Assembly (NCBI GenBank): GCA_001464315.1
Contig: LNFK01000053.1
Coordinates: forward strand, 1 to 64,000
Direction: 5' to 3'
Origin: Sphingomonadales bacterium Ga0077559
GTDB lineage: Bacteria; Pseudomonadota; Alphaproteobacteria; Sphingomonadales; Sphingomonadaceae
DNA: 64,000 bases
Every line of letters starts with the position of its first letter. Position 1 is the stretch's first letter. A program made the translations under genes and the position numbers. Below are positions 1-9,048 of the stretch, in pieces. A model generated the notes under the pieces. It searched no databases. It was not told the DNA's origin and worked only from the letters and a program-made list of their open reading frames with translations.

Positions 1-1
1 C

Positions 2-2872
2 GAAGCCCGCGTGCTGATGATGTCGACCAACAACATCCTCTCGCCAGCCAATGGTAAGCCAATCATCGTTCCTTCGCAGGATATGGTCTTAGGTCTCTAT
101 TATCTATCGATGGACCGTAAGGGTGAGCCGGGCGAGGGTATGATGCTGTCGGACATGGCCGAAGTGCATCAGGCGCTTGAGGTTGGAGCGGTGACGCTTC
201 ACTCTAAGATCATCGCCCGCGTCCCGCAGACCGATGAAGATGGCACCCAGCGCATGGTGCGGTTTGACACCACGCCGGGCCGTATGTTGCTTGCCGAAAC
301 GCTGCCGCAGAGCCACCGCGTGCCCTTCGAAACCGTCAACCGCCTTCTTACCAAGAAGGAATTGGGCGACGTTATCGATCAGGTCTATCGCCACACCGGT
401 CAGAAGGACACCGTGCTATTCGCCGACGCGATCATGTCGCTTGGTTTCAAATACGCTTTCAAGGCCGGCATTTCGTTTGGCAAGGACGACATGATCATTC
501 CAGAAGAAAAAGAAGGAATGGTTGCCGAAACCAAGGCAATTGTTGCCGATTTCGAGCAGCAATATCAGGATGGTCTGATCACTCAGCAAGAAAAGTACAA
601 CAAGGTTATCGACGCCTGGTCGACCTGTGGCGACAAGGTTGCCAACGCCATGATGGATAAGCTGAAGGCTTCGCCGATGGACGAGCATGGCCGCGAATTG
701 CCGGTCAACTCGGTTTACATGATGAGCCACTCAGGTGCGCGTGGTTCGCCAGCACAGATGAAGCAGCTTGCCGGTATGCGTGGTCTGATGGCCAAGCCTT
801 CGGGCGAGATCATCGAAACGCCGATCATCTCGAACTTTAAGGAAGGTCTGACCGTTCTCGAGTATTTCAACTCGACCCACGGTGCCCGTAAGGGTCTGGC
901 CGATACCGCGCTCAAGACCGCAAACTCCGGTTATCTCACACGCCGTCTGGTGGATGTCAGCCAAGATTGCACCATCGTTGAAGTCGACTGCAAAACCGAA
1001 CGTGCGCTGGAAATGCGCTCGATCGTCCAAGGTGGTTCGACGATCGCCTCGCTCGGTGAGCGCGTGCTCGGTCGTACCACGGCTGAGGACATCATGGGCC
1101 TCGATGGCAAGGTACTGATCCCCGCTGGAACCTTGCTCGACGAACCAATGGTCACCGCGATGGAAGAAACCGGCATTCAGGCCCTCAAGATCCGCTCGCC
1201 TTTGGTGTGCGAATCCAAGGTCGGCGTGTGCGGAACCTGCTATGGCCGTGACTTGGCGCGTGGTACTCCGGTCAACATTGGTGAAGCTGTCGGCGTTATT
1301 GCGGCTCAGTCAATCGGTGAGCCTGGTACCCAGTTGACGATGCGTACATTCCACATTGGCGGTGCGGCACAGCTCAACGAACAATCCAACCTCGATGCAA
1401 CAGCGGCGGGTAAGGTCATGTACCGCGATCTGCCGAGCATCATCGACAAGCGCAAAAAGCGTCTGGCGATGGCACGTAATGGTGAGCTGATCATCGTCGA
1501 CAAGGATGGCCGCGAAATGGAAATCCACCGTCTGCCTTATGGTGCGACGTTGGCATTCCCTGATGGCGCTGAGGTCAATGTCGGTGATCGTCTGGCTGAA
1601 TGGGACCCGTTCACCATGCCGATCATCACCGAAAAATCAGGTATTGTGAAATATCAGGACCTGATTGACGGCAAGACGCTGGCCGAACAAACCGACGAAG
1701 CAACGGGTATCGCCCAGCGCGTCGTTATCGAGGACCGTGCAGGTAGCCGTACCAAGAAGGAAGACCTCCGTCCGCGCCTGACGCTTCTCGACGAGAAGAC
1801 CGATGAAGCGGCACGCTATCTTCTGGGTGTCGGCACAATGCTTTCGGTAGAGGATGGTGCAGAGGTTCAGGCAGGCGACGTTCTCGCCCGTGTGACCCGC
1901 GAATCCGCTAAGACCCGCGACATTACCGGCGGTCTGCCGCGTGTTGCCGAACTGTTCGAAGCGCGTATTCCGAAAGACAACTCGATCATCGCCAAGATTT
2001 CGGGCCGTGTCGAATTCGTCCGTGACTATAAGGCAAAGCGCAAGATCGCGATCGTCCCGGAAGAAGGCGACCGGATTGAGTATCTAATCCAGAAATCGAA
2101 GGTGCTCGATGTGCAGGAAGGCGATTTCGTCCGTAAGGGCGACAACCTGATTGCTGGCTCGCCGAACCCGCATGACATTCTCGAAGTCATGGGCATCGAG
2201 GCGCTGGCCGAATATCTGGTTGCCGAAATCCAGGAAGTCTACCGTCTGCAAGGCGTGAAGATCAACGACAAGCACATCGAAACGATCGTTCGCCAGATGC
2301 TGCAGAAAGTTGAAATCACCTTTGGCGGCGACACCACCCTGCTTCCCGGCGAACAGGTCGACCGTGAAGAAATGGACGCGATCAACGCCAAGCTGACCAA
2401 GGGGCAGGCGCACGCAACGGGTAACCCCGTGCTGCTCGGCATCACCAAGGCTTCGCTGCAGACACGTTCGTTCATCTCGGCTGCATCGTTCCAGGAAACC
2501 ACCCGCGTGCTGACGCAGGCGGCGGTTGAGGGCAAGAAAGACATCCTGACCGGCCTGAAGGAAAACGTGATCGTCGGCCGTCTGATTCCGGCGGGTACCG
2601 GTTCAGCCATGAACCGGATGCGGATCGCCGCAACCAGCCGCGATGTCGCGCTACGTGCTCAGTATAAAAAGCTGCAGGAAAGCCTGATTGCGCCCGATAC
2701 GGCGGAAGAAGAGCATGCAGCCGAACTGGCACAAGGCCCCGAAGCCGCGATTGGTGATGATCCATTGGGCGCCGTAACCGGCGAAACCCACGGCACCGAC
2801 GAAGATGCCGGCGAGTATCTGAACGAAGATGCAAGCGACGTCATGGTCGAGGATGCGGGCGAGAAAGAGTAA
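2..2872 (+). CDS. rpoC: DNA-directed RNA polymerase subunit beta' (C-terminal part, 5' end outside window)
   Basis: The reading frame is open from base 2 and enters the window already inside the protein, so about 956 of roughly 1,400 residues are present. The catalytic Mg-binding NADFDGD loop lies upstream of the window. Visible are the bridge-helix/F-loop region ([12 protein letters not shown] near 719-755, then the THGARKG segment), the second zinc-binding cluster with one Cys near 970 and the CX6CX2C set near 1208-1240, the trigger-loop segment ([14 protein letters not shown], near 1300-1340), the interrupted beta' jaw/clamp sequences and a very acidic C-terminal tail. RpoC is the largest core subunit of RNA polymerase. 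No internal stop or frameshift is seen. The GTG at 11 is an internal Val codon, not the start. A hairpin terminator follows directly. Confidence 0.98.
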   Translation, partial: EARVLMMSTNNILSPANGKPIIVPSQDMVLGLYYLSMDRKGEPGEGMMLSDMAEVHQALEVGAVTLHSKIIARVPQTDEDGTQRMVRFDTTPGRMLLAETLPQSHRVPFETVNRLLTKKELGDVIDQVYRHTGQKDTVLFADAIMSLGFKYAFKAGISFGKDDMIIPEEKEGMVAETKAIVADFEQQYQDGLITQQEKYNKVIDAWSTCGDKVANAMMDKLKASPMDEHGRELPVNSVYMMSHSGARGSPAQMKQLAGMRGLMAKPSGEIIETPIISNFKEGLTVLEYFNSTHGARKGLADTALKTANSGYLTRRLVDVSQDCTIVEVDCKTERALEMRSIVQGGSTIASLGERVLGRTTAEDIMGLDGKVLIPAGTLLDEPMVTAMEETGIQALKIRSPLVCESKVGVCGTCYGRDLARGTPVNIGEAVGVIAAQSIGEPGTQLTMRTFHIGGAAQLNEQSNLDATAAGKVMYRDLPSIIDKRKKRLAMARNGELIIVDKDGREMEIHRLPYGATLAFPDGAEVNVGDRLAEWDPFTMPIITEKSGIVKYQDLIDGKTLAEQTDEATGIAQRVVIEDRAGSRTKKEDLRPRLTLLDEKTDEAARYLLGVGTMLSVEDGAEVQAGDVLARVTRESAKTRDITGGLPRVAELFEARIPKDNSIIAKISGRVEFVRDYKAKRKIAIVPEEGDRIEYLIQKSKVLDVQEGDFVRKGDNLIAGSPNPHDILEVMGIEALAEYLVAEIQEVYRLQGVKINDKHIETIVRQMLQKVEITFGGDTTLLPGEQVDREEMDAINAKLTKGQAHATGNPVLLGITKASLQTRSFISAASFQETTRVLTQAAVEGKKDILTGLKENVIVGRLIPAGTGSAMNRMRIAATSRDVALRAQYKKLQESLIAPDTAEEEHAAELAQGPEAAIGDDPLGAVTGETHGTDEDAGEYLNEDASDVMVEDAGEKE

Positions 2873-2902
2873 AACTTTCCGCTGGCGTTATGCGCTGAAA
2901 AC

Positions 2903-2937
2903 AAAAGCCCGCCGGGAGTGATTCTGGTGGGCTTTTT
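2903..2937 (+). terminator. Rho-independent terminator of the rpoC transcript
   Basis: The 11-base arm AAAAGCCCGCC (2903-2913) pairs with GGTGGGCTTTT (2926-2936) with one G-U wobble, loop of 12, followed by a T run. It starts 30 bases after the rpoC stop codon and is the expected end of the rpoBC transcript. Confidence 0.9.
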
Positions 2938-2958
2938 GTTGGTCAACCATTACGTGCC

Positions 2959-3183
2959 CTCAATTCTATCGCGTTGACCAATCGCGGTCGCGAGGCGCTC
3001 ACCGGTTTCGGAATCGATCTGGAAAGCCTATACAAAAAGCGCCGCCCGCTCTGTCACCCCTGCCTCGACTGGAGCATGCGGCGTTAGCATCTGGCGCGCA
3101 GCGTGAGTGCGGCGTTGCTCGACCGGTTCGTTGCCTTGGGATGGATGACGCGCGCAAATGACGGCCGCATCATCCGTGTTTGA
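2959..3183 (+). pseudogene. Decayed C-terminal fragment of a winged-helix ArsR-type regulator
   Basis: Frame 2959-3183 encodes a recognisable tail of the long (about 220 residue) ArsR-type regulators: LTNRGREALTGFGIDL, then RRPLCHPCLDWSMRR, then a TAG stop at 3085-3087, then HLARSVSAALLDRF and a final TGA at 3181-3183. In intact relatives the segment reads PCLDW-S-x-R-R-x-HLAG-xLGAALL, so the TAG replaces one codon in an otherwise aligned frame. There is no N-terminal helix-turn-helix or start codon upstream; the sequence before 2959 is the rpoC terminator. This is therefore a truncated remnant with a nonsense mutation. Family membership is inferred from motif recall, not from a search. It lies next to the arsenic operon but is a different regulator type from the functional ArsR there. 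Confidence 0.75.
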
Positions 3184-3229
3184 CCATCCGGTGAAGCAGC
3201 ATTCAGGAAATTATTGGGCTAACTGCGCC

Positions 3230-4303
3230 TTACCTATCACGGGCGGGAACGCTATCCTTGAACCACCGTCTCCCGAACCAGAACGCTACGTTGACCAGCA
3301 GTACCAGCACTGGGACCTCGACCAATGGTCCGATCACCGCCGCAAACGCTACCGGTGACGCTAAACCGAAGGCGGCTATCGCCACTGCAATCGCGAGTTC
3401 GAAATTGTTTCCGGCGGCGGTAAACGCAACCGCTGTCGTCTTGGGATAGTCCGCCGAGATCAGTTTGCCCATGAAGAAGCTGATGGTGAACTGGACGACA
3501 AAATAGATGGTCAGCGGGATTGCTATTCGAATTGTGTCCATCGGCAACCGGACGACGTCGGCACCTTTCAGGCTGAACATCGCCAGGATCGTGAACAGCA
3601 ACGCAAAGAGCGTAATCGGCCCGATACGCGGCAGGAAACGTTCCTCATACCACTGCTCCCCTTTACGCGCGACGAGCGTACGCCGCGTCAGGAAACCGGC
3701 GAGGAACGGGATGCCGAGATAGATCAGGACCGCCTGCGCAATCGTCCAGAAACCGACGTCGATCACGCTACCCTGAAGCCCGAGTAACGACGGCAGATAG
3801 GCCAGAAAGAACCACGCATAGACGCTGAAAAACAATATCTGGAACACCGAGTTGAACGCGACCAGAGCGGCGACATATTGGTCGTCACCCTTTGCAAGCT
3901 GGTTCCACACCAGCACCATCGCGATGCAGCGCGCCAGACCGATCAGGATGAGGCCGGTCATATATTCGGGATAATCGCTCAGGAAAATCACGGCGAGAAC
4001 GAACATCAATACCGGGCCGATAATCCAGTTCTGAATCAGTGAAATCGCCAGCTCACGTTTATCGGCGAAGACCTTGGGCAGCTCCTCATAACGCACCCGA
4101 GCGAGCGGCGGGTACATCATTAGGATAAGTCCGATGGCGATCGGAATGTTGGTGCTGCCGACCGACAGGCTGTTGAGCGCCGCTGGCAAGCCGGTGAAGA
4201 CGGTTCCGAGCAGGACGCCGCCAGCCATCGCCAGAAAAATCCATAAAGTCAGGTTACGGTCGAGGAACGAAAGCCGGTCGGGCCGGGCTTCTGGTGAGGA
4301 CAT
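3230..4303 (-). CDS. acr3: Arsenite efflux permease, ACR3 family
   Basis: A 357-residue polytopic membrane protein with about ten hydrophobic segments, the usual ACR3 length. Cys126 in the IGLARC segment of TM4 and Glu302 in [11 protein letters not shown] of TM9 match the Cys and Glu reported as essential in characterised Acr3 proteins (Cys129 and Glu305 in the Alkaliphilus protein). The family exports arsenite as an anion or thiolate-exchanged species, driven by the proton gradient. It is the last gene of the arsR-arsI-arsC-acr3 operon, starting 10 bases after the arsC stop, so it should be co-transcribed. It could also carry antimonite weakly; true ArsB (12 TM) is excluded by sequence type. 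Confidence 0.96.
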   Translation of the reverse strand: MSSPEARPDRLSFLDRNLTLWIFLAMAGGVLLGTVFTGLPAALNSLSVGSTNIPIAIGLILMMYPPLARVRYEELPKVFADKRELAISLIQNWIIGPVLMFVLAVIFLSDYPEYMTGLILIGLARCIAMVLVWNQLAKGDDQYVAALVAFNSVFQILFFSVYAWFFLAYLPSLLGLQGSVIDVGFWTIAQAVLIYLGIPFLAGFLTRRTLVARKGEQWYEERFLPRIGPITLFALLFTILAMFSLKGADVVRLPMDTIRIAIPLTIYFVVQFTISFFMGKLISADYPKTTAVAFTAAGNNFELAIAVAIAAFGLASPVAFAAVIGPLVEVPVLVLLVNVAFWFGRRWFKDSVPARDR

Positions 4304-4313
4304 GGATTACCCT

Positions 4314-4832
4314 TCAGGCCAGCTCGGATTGGTTGGTCGCGCCTGCCTTGTGGCCGATCTCGTTCAGCCGCGATTGTAGAGTCATCGCTTCGATGCTGTC
4401 CAGCGGAAGCGCCAGAAACAGGTCGATGCGGCGCTGAAGAAAACCGAAGGCGGTCATGAAGGCTTCACGCTGTCTTTCGCCCTCGACCGCCGCCGGGTCT
4501 TCGATGCCCCAATGCGCGGTCATGGGATGGCCGGGCCAGATCGGGCAATTCTCTCCCGCCGCATTGTCGCAGACGGTGAAGATGAAATCGAATACCGGCG
4601 CACCGGGTGCCGAAAACTCGTCCCAACTTTTGGAGCGAAAACCGCTTGCATCGAAACCGAGTCCATCAAGCACCGACAGCGCCATGGGATGAACCGCACC
4701 TTTGGGAAAGCTGCCCGCGCTGAACGATCTGAAGCGCCCAGCGCCATATTTTTCGAGCAACGCCTCAGCCATTATAGAACGTGCCGAATTGCCTGTGCAC
4801 AGGAACAGCACATTATAGATGCGGTCGGTCAT
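4314..4832 (-). CDS. arsC: Arsenate reductase, low-molecular-weight phosphatase (thioredoxin-coupled) type
   Basis: 172 residues with the LMW-PTPase P-loop C12-TGNSA-R18 (CX5R) near the N-terminus and two further cysteines, C88 and C96 (FTVCDN...ENCP), that in this class relay the disulfide to thioredoxin after arsenate reduction. A DP pair (IEDPAAV) provides the general-acid Asp. Length is slightly over the 130-140 of the Gram-positive pI258 type because of a C-terminal helical extension, as in many proteobacterial members. It converts As(V) to As(III) for export by the downstream ACR3. The gap to arsI is only 7 bases. Glutaredoxin-type ArsC is excluded by the CX5R loop. Confidence 0.95.
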   Translation of the reverse strand: MTDRIYNVLFLCTGNSARSIMAEALLEKYGAGRFRSFSAGSFPKGAVHPMALSVLDGLGFDASGFRSKSWDEFSAPGAPVFDFIFTVCDNAAGENCPIWPGHPMTAHWGIEDPAAVEGERQREAFMTAFGFLQRRIDLFLALPLDSIEAMTLQSRLNEIGHKAGATNQSELA

Positions 4833-4839
4833 GTAGGCC

Positions 4840-5319
4840 TCAGCAGCAGGCGGCGGACAGGTTCGGCTTCACCGGCGCTGCAGGCGTGCAGCATGCACCC
4901 GCCGCTGCGTTATCCAAGACAAGCCGTTGCAACTCTGCATTGTCGCCATAGACCGTCGCCTCGCCGTTGGTCAGAAACGCTTCCCACATGATGCCGTCCG
5001 GGTCGGCTATCCAGCTCTTTTCAGACTTGGCGTAGCAGCAGGTCGTCGCGCCTTCTTCGACGACCGGGCCATTGGCGGCTTTCAACCGCCCATAGACCTC
5101 GGCAAGTTCGTCGCTGTTTTCGACCTGAACCCCAAGATGTTCGATGCCGCGTGCAACGCCTTCGTGCGTTGAGATGGCGAAGTTCACGCGTGGATCATCG
5201 AGCATCCATTTGGCGTAATCCGGTTTGATGACGCTTGGTTCAGCGCCGAACAGGCCTGAATAAAAAGCAACCGAGCGGTCGAGATTTTTGACCCCCATAT
5301 GAACGTGAAACCGCTTCAT
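4840..5319 (-). CDS. arsI: ArsI/CadI-family C-As lyase (glyoxalase/dioxygenase fold)
   Basis: 160 residues when started at the ATG 5319-5317, which overlaps the arsR stop in an ATGA; the frame stays open further upstream but that would invade arsR. The sequence fits a vicinal-oxygen-chelate dioxygenase: metal ligands are predicted at H5, H61 and E113, and the vicinal pair C94-C95 matches the Cys96-Cys97 that binds the trivalent organoarsenical in characterised ArsI. The C-terminal tail is Cys-rich (ACCTP..., ends AACC). Known members cleave the C-As bond of methylarsenite and trivalent aromatic arsenicals using Fe(II) and O2. Older databases call this cadmium-induced protein CadI. Its position between arsR and arsC supports a role in organoarsenical detoxification. 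Confidence 0.92.
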   Translation of the reverse strand: MKRFHVHMGVKNLDRSVAFYSGLFGAEPSVIKPDYAKWMLDDPRVNFAISTHEGVARGIEHLGVQVENSDELAEVYGRLKAANGPVVEEGATTCCYAKSEKSWIADPDGIMWEAFLTNGEATVYGDNAELQRLVLDNAAAGACCTPAAPVKPNLSAACC

Positions 5320-5654
5320 GCGACATTCCTTTCTTCTGAAATTGAACAGTTGGCATCGGCCGCGCAAACCGCACCGGCGCAGCAATTTTTGGTGAGATAA
5401 CCCATCAGGCCGTTCATCGCGGCATAATCCGCCGAGTAGATCAGCGATCGTCCCTGCCTTTGTTGCCGGATGAGACCGGCGTTGGTCAGTTGAGCCAGAT
5501 GGAAAGAAAGCGATGAGTTAGGAAGCTGTAACGCTTCGGCGAGTGTTCCAGCTGACAATCCGCTTTCCCCGGCCTGCACTAGCGCGCGAAACGCGGCGAG
5601 CCGGTGTTCCTGCGCCAGCGCTCCCAATGCACGGATTACTATGTCGGCCTGCAT
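5316..5654 (-). CDS. arsR: ArsR/SmtB-family repressor with C-terminal Cys cluster
   Basis: 112 residues from the ATG at 5654-5652, chosen because it has an AGAGG ribosome-binding site and because the upstream ATG at 5699 lies inside the operator palindrome. The winged HTH is clear (LSAGTLAEALQLPNSSLSFH recognition region, then a basic wing RQQRQGRSLIY). The alpha-3 ELCVCDL metal site of classic ArsR is absent. Instead cysteines sit at C91, C92, C97 and C103 after the last helix, similar in layout to AfArsR (Cys95, Cys96, Cys102). It should repress the operon until arsenite or an organoarsenical binds. First gene of the operon, ATGA overlap with arsI. Confidence 0.94.
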   Translation of the reverse strand: MQADIVIRALGALAQEHRLAAFRALVQAGESGLSAGTLAEALQLPNSSLSFHLAQLTNAGLIRQQRQGRSLIYSADYAAMNGLMGYLTKNCCAGAVCAADANCSISEERNVA

Positions 5655-5667
5655 ATCTCTGCCTCTA

Positions 5668-5699
5668 ATGATTCGATAATCGTAGAAATATCGAATCAT
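5668..5699. promoter_or_regulatory. ArsR operator: perfect inverted repeat
   Basis: Arms ATGATTCGATA (5668-5678) and TATCGAATCAT (5689-5699) are perfect reverse complements separated by 10 bases, giving a 32-bp dyad immediately upstream of the arsR start. The position, 14 bases before the start codon and overlapping the predicted -10, suits an autorepressor. Assignment to ArsR is inferred from location. Confidence 0.8.
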
Positions 5700-5712
5700 G
5701 GCGCTTTGTCAA
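5684..5712 (-). promoter_or_regulatory. Promoter of the ars operon
   Basis: On the minus strand a consensus -35 TTGACA (5712-5707) is followed after 16 bases by TATTTC (5690-5685) as a weak -10. The -10 lies within the operator dyad, so repressor binding would block RNA polymerase. The -10 choice is tentative. Confidence 0.55.
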
Positions 5713-5830
5713 TTATCATTTCGAATTTTATGGAAATAATAGTGGCGGGGCGATGATTATCCATAACTGCTAGCCAGCAGCTATCTCACTCAATATACAC
5801 AGGCTCGAATACGAGACGGGGCGGAAAATT

Positions 5831-7108
5831 ATGCTGGCGATCATAACTTCATGGGTGAAGCGACACCCGATCTGGTCAGGCATCATCGTCCTTGTGCTAC
5901 TGTTCATGCTGTACCGCGTTCTGCGCCCCGCCCCGCATGAATATGAGTATCTCAGCGAGACCGTTACCCGCGGCGAAGTACTTCGCAAAGTCTCGGCCAG
6001 CGGCAAGGTGCGGGCGCTCAACACGATCAAGGTCGGTACTGAAGTGTCGGGCCAGGTCACCAAGGTTTATGTCGATTTCAATTCGGTCGTGAAGGCGGGG
6101 CAGGTTCTGGCGGAGATCGACCCAACCCGAGTGAACGCCCGCGTGCAGCAATCCGAAGCGCAAGTGGCGCTCGCTCGCGCGAACCTGCAGCAGACCGTCG
6201 CCAATATGGCGCGTGCGCGATCTGAGCTCGAAATTCAGGAACGCGATTTTGCGCGACAAAAAGCGCTGGCCGATCGTGGTTTCGTATCAAAAGCTGGGCT
6301 CGACATCGCCCAAAGCAAACTTAACAGCGCGCGCAACGCGGTTCAGGTGGCACAAGCCCAGACGCAGAGCGGAAATGCACAAATCCGGCAGGGCACGGCT
6401 GAACTGTCCTCGGCTCAGCTCGATCTAAACCGGACGGTGATTGTCGCGCCTGCCAGCGGGGTGATCATCAACAAGCTCGTCGAACCCGGCACAACGGTCG
6501 CCGCGAGCTTTCAGACGCCAAACCTGTTCGAAATCGCCGCCGACACCACCAAGATGCAGGTCGAGGCATCGGTTGACGAGGCCGATATCGGTCAGGTGAA
6601 GGAAGGCCAGAATGTCCGCTTCACCGTCGACAGCTACCCGCAGGACGTGTTCATCGCCAAGGTTCGTCAGGTCAGGCAGGCACCTGTCGAGACGCAAAAT
6701 GTCGTCAGCTATCTGGTGATCATCGACGTCGACAATCTCGACGGCAAATTGCTTCCCGGAATGACCGCCAATGTCGAGATCATAACCGGCGCGAAGCTCA
6801 ATGCGCTCCGTGTACCGACCAACGCGCTTCGGTTCCGTCCCCGCATCGAGGATAGAATCGAGGAAGAAGCCGACAAGCAGCCAGCCGATCCGGAAAAGAA
6901 ACGTCCCGGAGAGACTGTCTATCTTGCCTCCACCGATGCTTACCGGCCAACCAAGAAGCGCGTGCAAACAGGGCTTCAGGGCGATGATTTTACCGAGGTG
7001 ACGAGCGGCATCAAGGTTGGCGACAAGGTTCTCGTCCGGACGAAATCGTTGAAGCCAAGAGCTCCCACCGACGACAGCGCGGACGAAGATGACGATTCCG
7101 CTTCTTGA
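5831..7108 (+). CDS. MacA-like periplasmic adaptor (membrane fusion protein) of an ABC exporter
   Basis: 425 residues: an N-terminal cytoplasmic stub and one transmembrane helix (about residues 14-31), a biotinyl-lipoyl half (TEVSGQVTKVYVDF...VLAEIDP, about 70-100), a long Ala/Gln-rich coiled-coil hairpin (about 100-195), the second lipoyl half (APASGVIINKLVEPG) and beta-barrel/membrane-proximal domains. The C-terminal segment carries an acidic, Pro-containing insertion (EEADKQPADPEKKRPGE). MacA-type adaptors bridge the ABC transporter in the inner membrane to a TolC-like channel. The ATPase gene starts 20 bases before this one ends, so the three genes form one operon. Substrate cannot be told; macrolides, peptides and lipopeptides are known for the family. 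No TolC gene is present here. Confidence 0.9.
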   Translation: MLAIITSWVKRHPIWSGIIVLVLLFMLYRVLRPAPHEYEYLSETVTRGEVLRKVSASGKVRALNTIKVGTEVSGQVTKVYVDFNSVVKAGQVLAEIDPTRVNARVQQSEAQVALARANLQQTVANMARARSELEIQERDFARQKALADRGFVSKAGLDIAQSKLNSARNAVQVAQAQTQSGNAQIRQGTAELSSAQLDLNRTVIVAPASGVIINKLVEPGTTVAASFQTPNLFEIAADTTKMQVEASVDEADIGQVKEGQNVRFTVDSYPQDVFIAKVRQVRQAPVETQNVVSYLVIIDVDNLDGKLLPGMTANVEIITGAKLNALRVPTNALRFRPRIEDRIEEEADKQPADPEKKRPGETVYLASTDAYRPTKKRVQTGLQGDDFTEVTSGIKVGDKVLVRTKSLKPRAPTDDSADEDDDSAS

Positions 7109-7805
7109 GACGCATGATCTTGTAAAAGATTACGAGATCGGTGGCGAAGTCGTGCACGCGTGCAATCATGTGTCGCTGTCGATTGCGCGCGGCGAATTTG
7201 TCGCGATCATGGGGGCGAGCGGATCGGGCAAATCGACCTTCATGAACATGATCGGCTGTCTCGACGTACCGAGCTCGGGCACCTTGCTGCTCGATGGCGT
7301 GGACACCAAAACGCTCGACAGCGATGCCTTAGCCGAAATCAGGAACCGCAAAATCGGCTTTGTTTTTCAGCAGTTCAACCTGCTCGCCCGCACCAGTGCG
7401 CTCGACAATGTTGCGGTGCCACTGATCTACGCCGGACTTGGCTATGCTGAACGGCGCGAGCGGGCAAAGGCAAAGCTCGAAGAGATGGGCCTCGGCAACC
7501 GGCTGGAGAACACGCCAGCAAAGCTTTCGGGCGGCCAGCAGCAGCGCGTGGCGATTGCCCGCGCACTCGTTACCGGCCCGCTGATGTTGCTTGCTGATGA
7601 ACCGACCGGAGCGCTCGATACGCAAACTTCGCTCGATATCATGGGCATTTTCCAGAAGCTGAATGACGACGGTATCACCTTGGTGGTCGTCACGCATGAG
7701 CCTGATATCGCCGAATATGCGGCGCGGCGCGTGGTGTTTCGCGATGGCAAGGTGATCGAGGATGCTGCGGTCAAATCGCGGCGCAGGGCAACTGCTCATG
7801 CCTAA
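7089..7805 (+). CDS. MacB-type ABC transporter ATP-binding protein
   Basis: 238 residues, a single nucleotide-binding domain of the MacB/LolD/FtsE group. Walker A GASGSGKST at 42-50, Q-loop FVFQQFN near 91-97, signature LSGGQQQR at 146-153, Walker B LMLLADEP at 165-172, and the H-loop (VVVTHEP) are all intact. In Escherichia coli MacB the ATPase and permease are fused; here they are separate genes, as in many alphaproteobacteria. It energises conformational changes in the permease encoded next. It overlaps the adaptor gene by 20 bases and the permease gene by 8. Confidence 0.95.
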   Translation: MTIPLLETHDLVKDYEIGGEVVHACNHVSLSIARGEFVAIMGASGSGKSTFMNMIGCLDVPSSGTLLLDGVDTKTLDSDALAEIRNRKIGFVFQQFNLLARTSALDNVAVPLIYAGLGYAERRERAKAKLEEMGLGNRLENTPAKLSGGQQQRVAIARALVTGPLMLLADEPTGALDTQTSLDIMGIFQKLNDDGITLVVVTHEPDIAEYAARRVVFRDGKVIEDAAVKSRRRATAHA

Positions 7806-9048
7806 TATCCTTGGCTCGCTCGCTGGTTGGGGCGTCAACGTGGCGATTGCCATGACTGCGCTGCGTACCAACCTGATGCGCTCCATTCTGACCACTCTCG
7901 GCGTTATGATTGGCGTATTCTCGGTGATACTGGCAGTCGCTGTCGGCAACGGTGCTCAGGTCTCTGTCACTCAACAGATCGCCACGCTTGGTTCGAATAT
8001 GGCCATCGTCGTGCCGCAACCCGATAGCGGCAGCGGCCCTCCCCGACCGACCGACCGGGGCCGCCTGACCGAACGAGACGGACGGGCAATATTGCGTCAG
8101 GTGTCCGGCGTCAGCGCGGTTGCCCCGCAAATCCGCAGCAGTGTACAACTGGTGGCGCCGGGCCGAAGCGCCACAACGCAAGCGACCGGCGCGACGCCTG
8201 AATATGGCGTGGTCTCCAACGTCACCGCGTCCGAAGGCCGGTTCCTGACCGAAGGTGACGTCAGCGCTGCGGCGCGCGTCGTGGTCATCGGCCAGACAGT
8301 ATCGGACAAATTATTCGCGGACGCCAATCCGGTCGGCGAAACTGTACGGATTAACCGTGTGCCGTTCACCGTGATCGGGCTGCTCGAAAGCAAGGGAAGC
8401 AATCTCGGTAACGATAATGACGACCAGATTGTAGTGCCGATTACCACGCTGCGTCAGCGGCTACTGACCACCGCCACGCAGGGGCCGGATGATGTAACGC
8501 TGCTATTTGTCGGCTTCGACGATGAGGAGGCGCTGCTTGCCGGACAGGTCGAAATCAAGCGCCTGCTGCGCGACCGCTACCGGGTCCCCAAAGGCCGGAT
8601 CAACCCTTTCACTGTTCGCACCACGACTGAAATTGCTGAGACGACCGGACAGGTGACGCAAATATTCCAAGCCGTATTGGTTGCCATCGCCTCGATCTCA
8701 CTGCTCGTCGGCGGCATCGGGATCATGAATATCATGCTGGTCAGCGTCACCGAACGGACGCGCGAAATCGGGCTTCGTATGGCGCTAGGGGCAAAGCGAA
8801 GCGACATCCGCAACCAGTTTCTGGTCGAAGCCGCGGTATTGTGCGTCATCGGCGGCGCCATCGGCCTGATACTGGCGATGGTCGCTGCCGCTATTTTCCA
8901 GCAGCTCGCGGACTTTCCGGCTCCCATTGGCATCGACACGGCGCTGATGGCCGTAGCCTTTTCAGCGGTGATCGGGCTCGTCTTTGGCGGCTACCCCGCG
9001 ATCCGTGCGTCCCGGCTATCTCCTATCGAAGCGCTCCGCAGCGAGTAA
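7798..9048 (+). CDS. MacB-type ABC transporter permease (FtsX-like)
   Basis: 416 residues from ATG 7798; the frame is open upstream but the ATG overlapping the ATPase stop by 8 bases is the natural translationally coupled start. One transmembrane helix (about residues 20-50 after an amphipathic stretch), a large periplasmic MacB_PCD domain (about 50-285), then three helices of the FtsX domain with the conserved segment GGIGIMNIMLVSVTERTREIGLRMALGA. This is the four-helix mechanotransmission permease layout. It completes the MacA/MacB/permease exporter. The stop TAA abuts, with no gap, the stop of the convergent TonB-receptor gene. Confidence 0.94.
   Translation: MPNILGSLAGWGVNVAIAMTALRTNLMRSILTTLGVMIGVFSVILAVAVGNGAQVSVTQQIATLGSNMAIVVPQPDSGSGPPRPTDRGRLTERDGRAILRQVSGVSAVAPQIRSSVQLVAPGRSATTQATGATPEYGVVSNVTASEGRFLTEGDVSAAARVVVIGQTVSDKLFADANPVGETVRINRVPFTVIGLLESKGSNLGNDNDDQIVVPITTLRQRLLTTATQGPDDVTLLFVGFDDEEALLAGQVEIKRLLRDRYRVPKGRINPFTVRTTTEIAETTGQVTQIFQAVLVAIASISLLVGGIGIMNIMLVSVTERTREIGLRMALGAKRSDIRNQFLVEAAVLCVIGGAIGLILAMVAAAIFQQLADFPAPIGIDTALMAVAFSAVIGLVFGGYPAIRASRLSPIEALRSE

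Noticed and set aside
5655-5699. Longer arsR start at ATG 5699
   Set aside because: The extra 15 codons would overlap the operator dyad, and the ATG at 5654 has a ribosome-binding site and gives the usual ArsR length.
5768-5785. CTGCTAGCCAGCAG upstream of the MacA-like gene, sharing GCTAGCCAG with the AraC-type element
   Set aside because: It lacks the TTTCGAA half-sites and the spacing; the short match is likely by chance.
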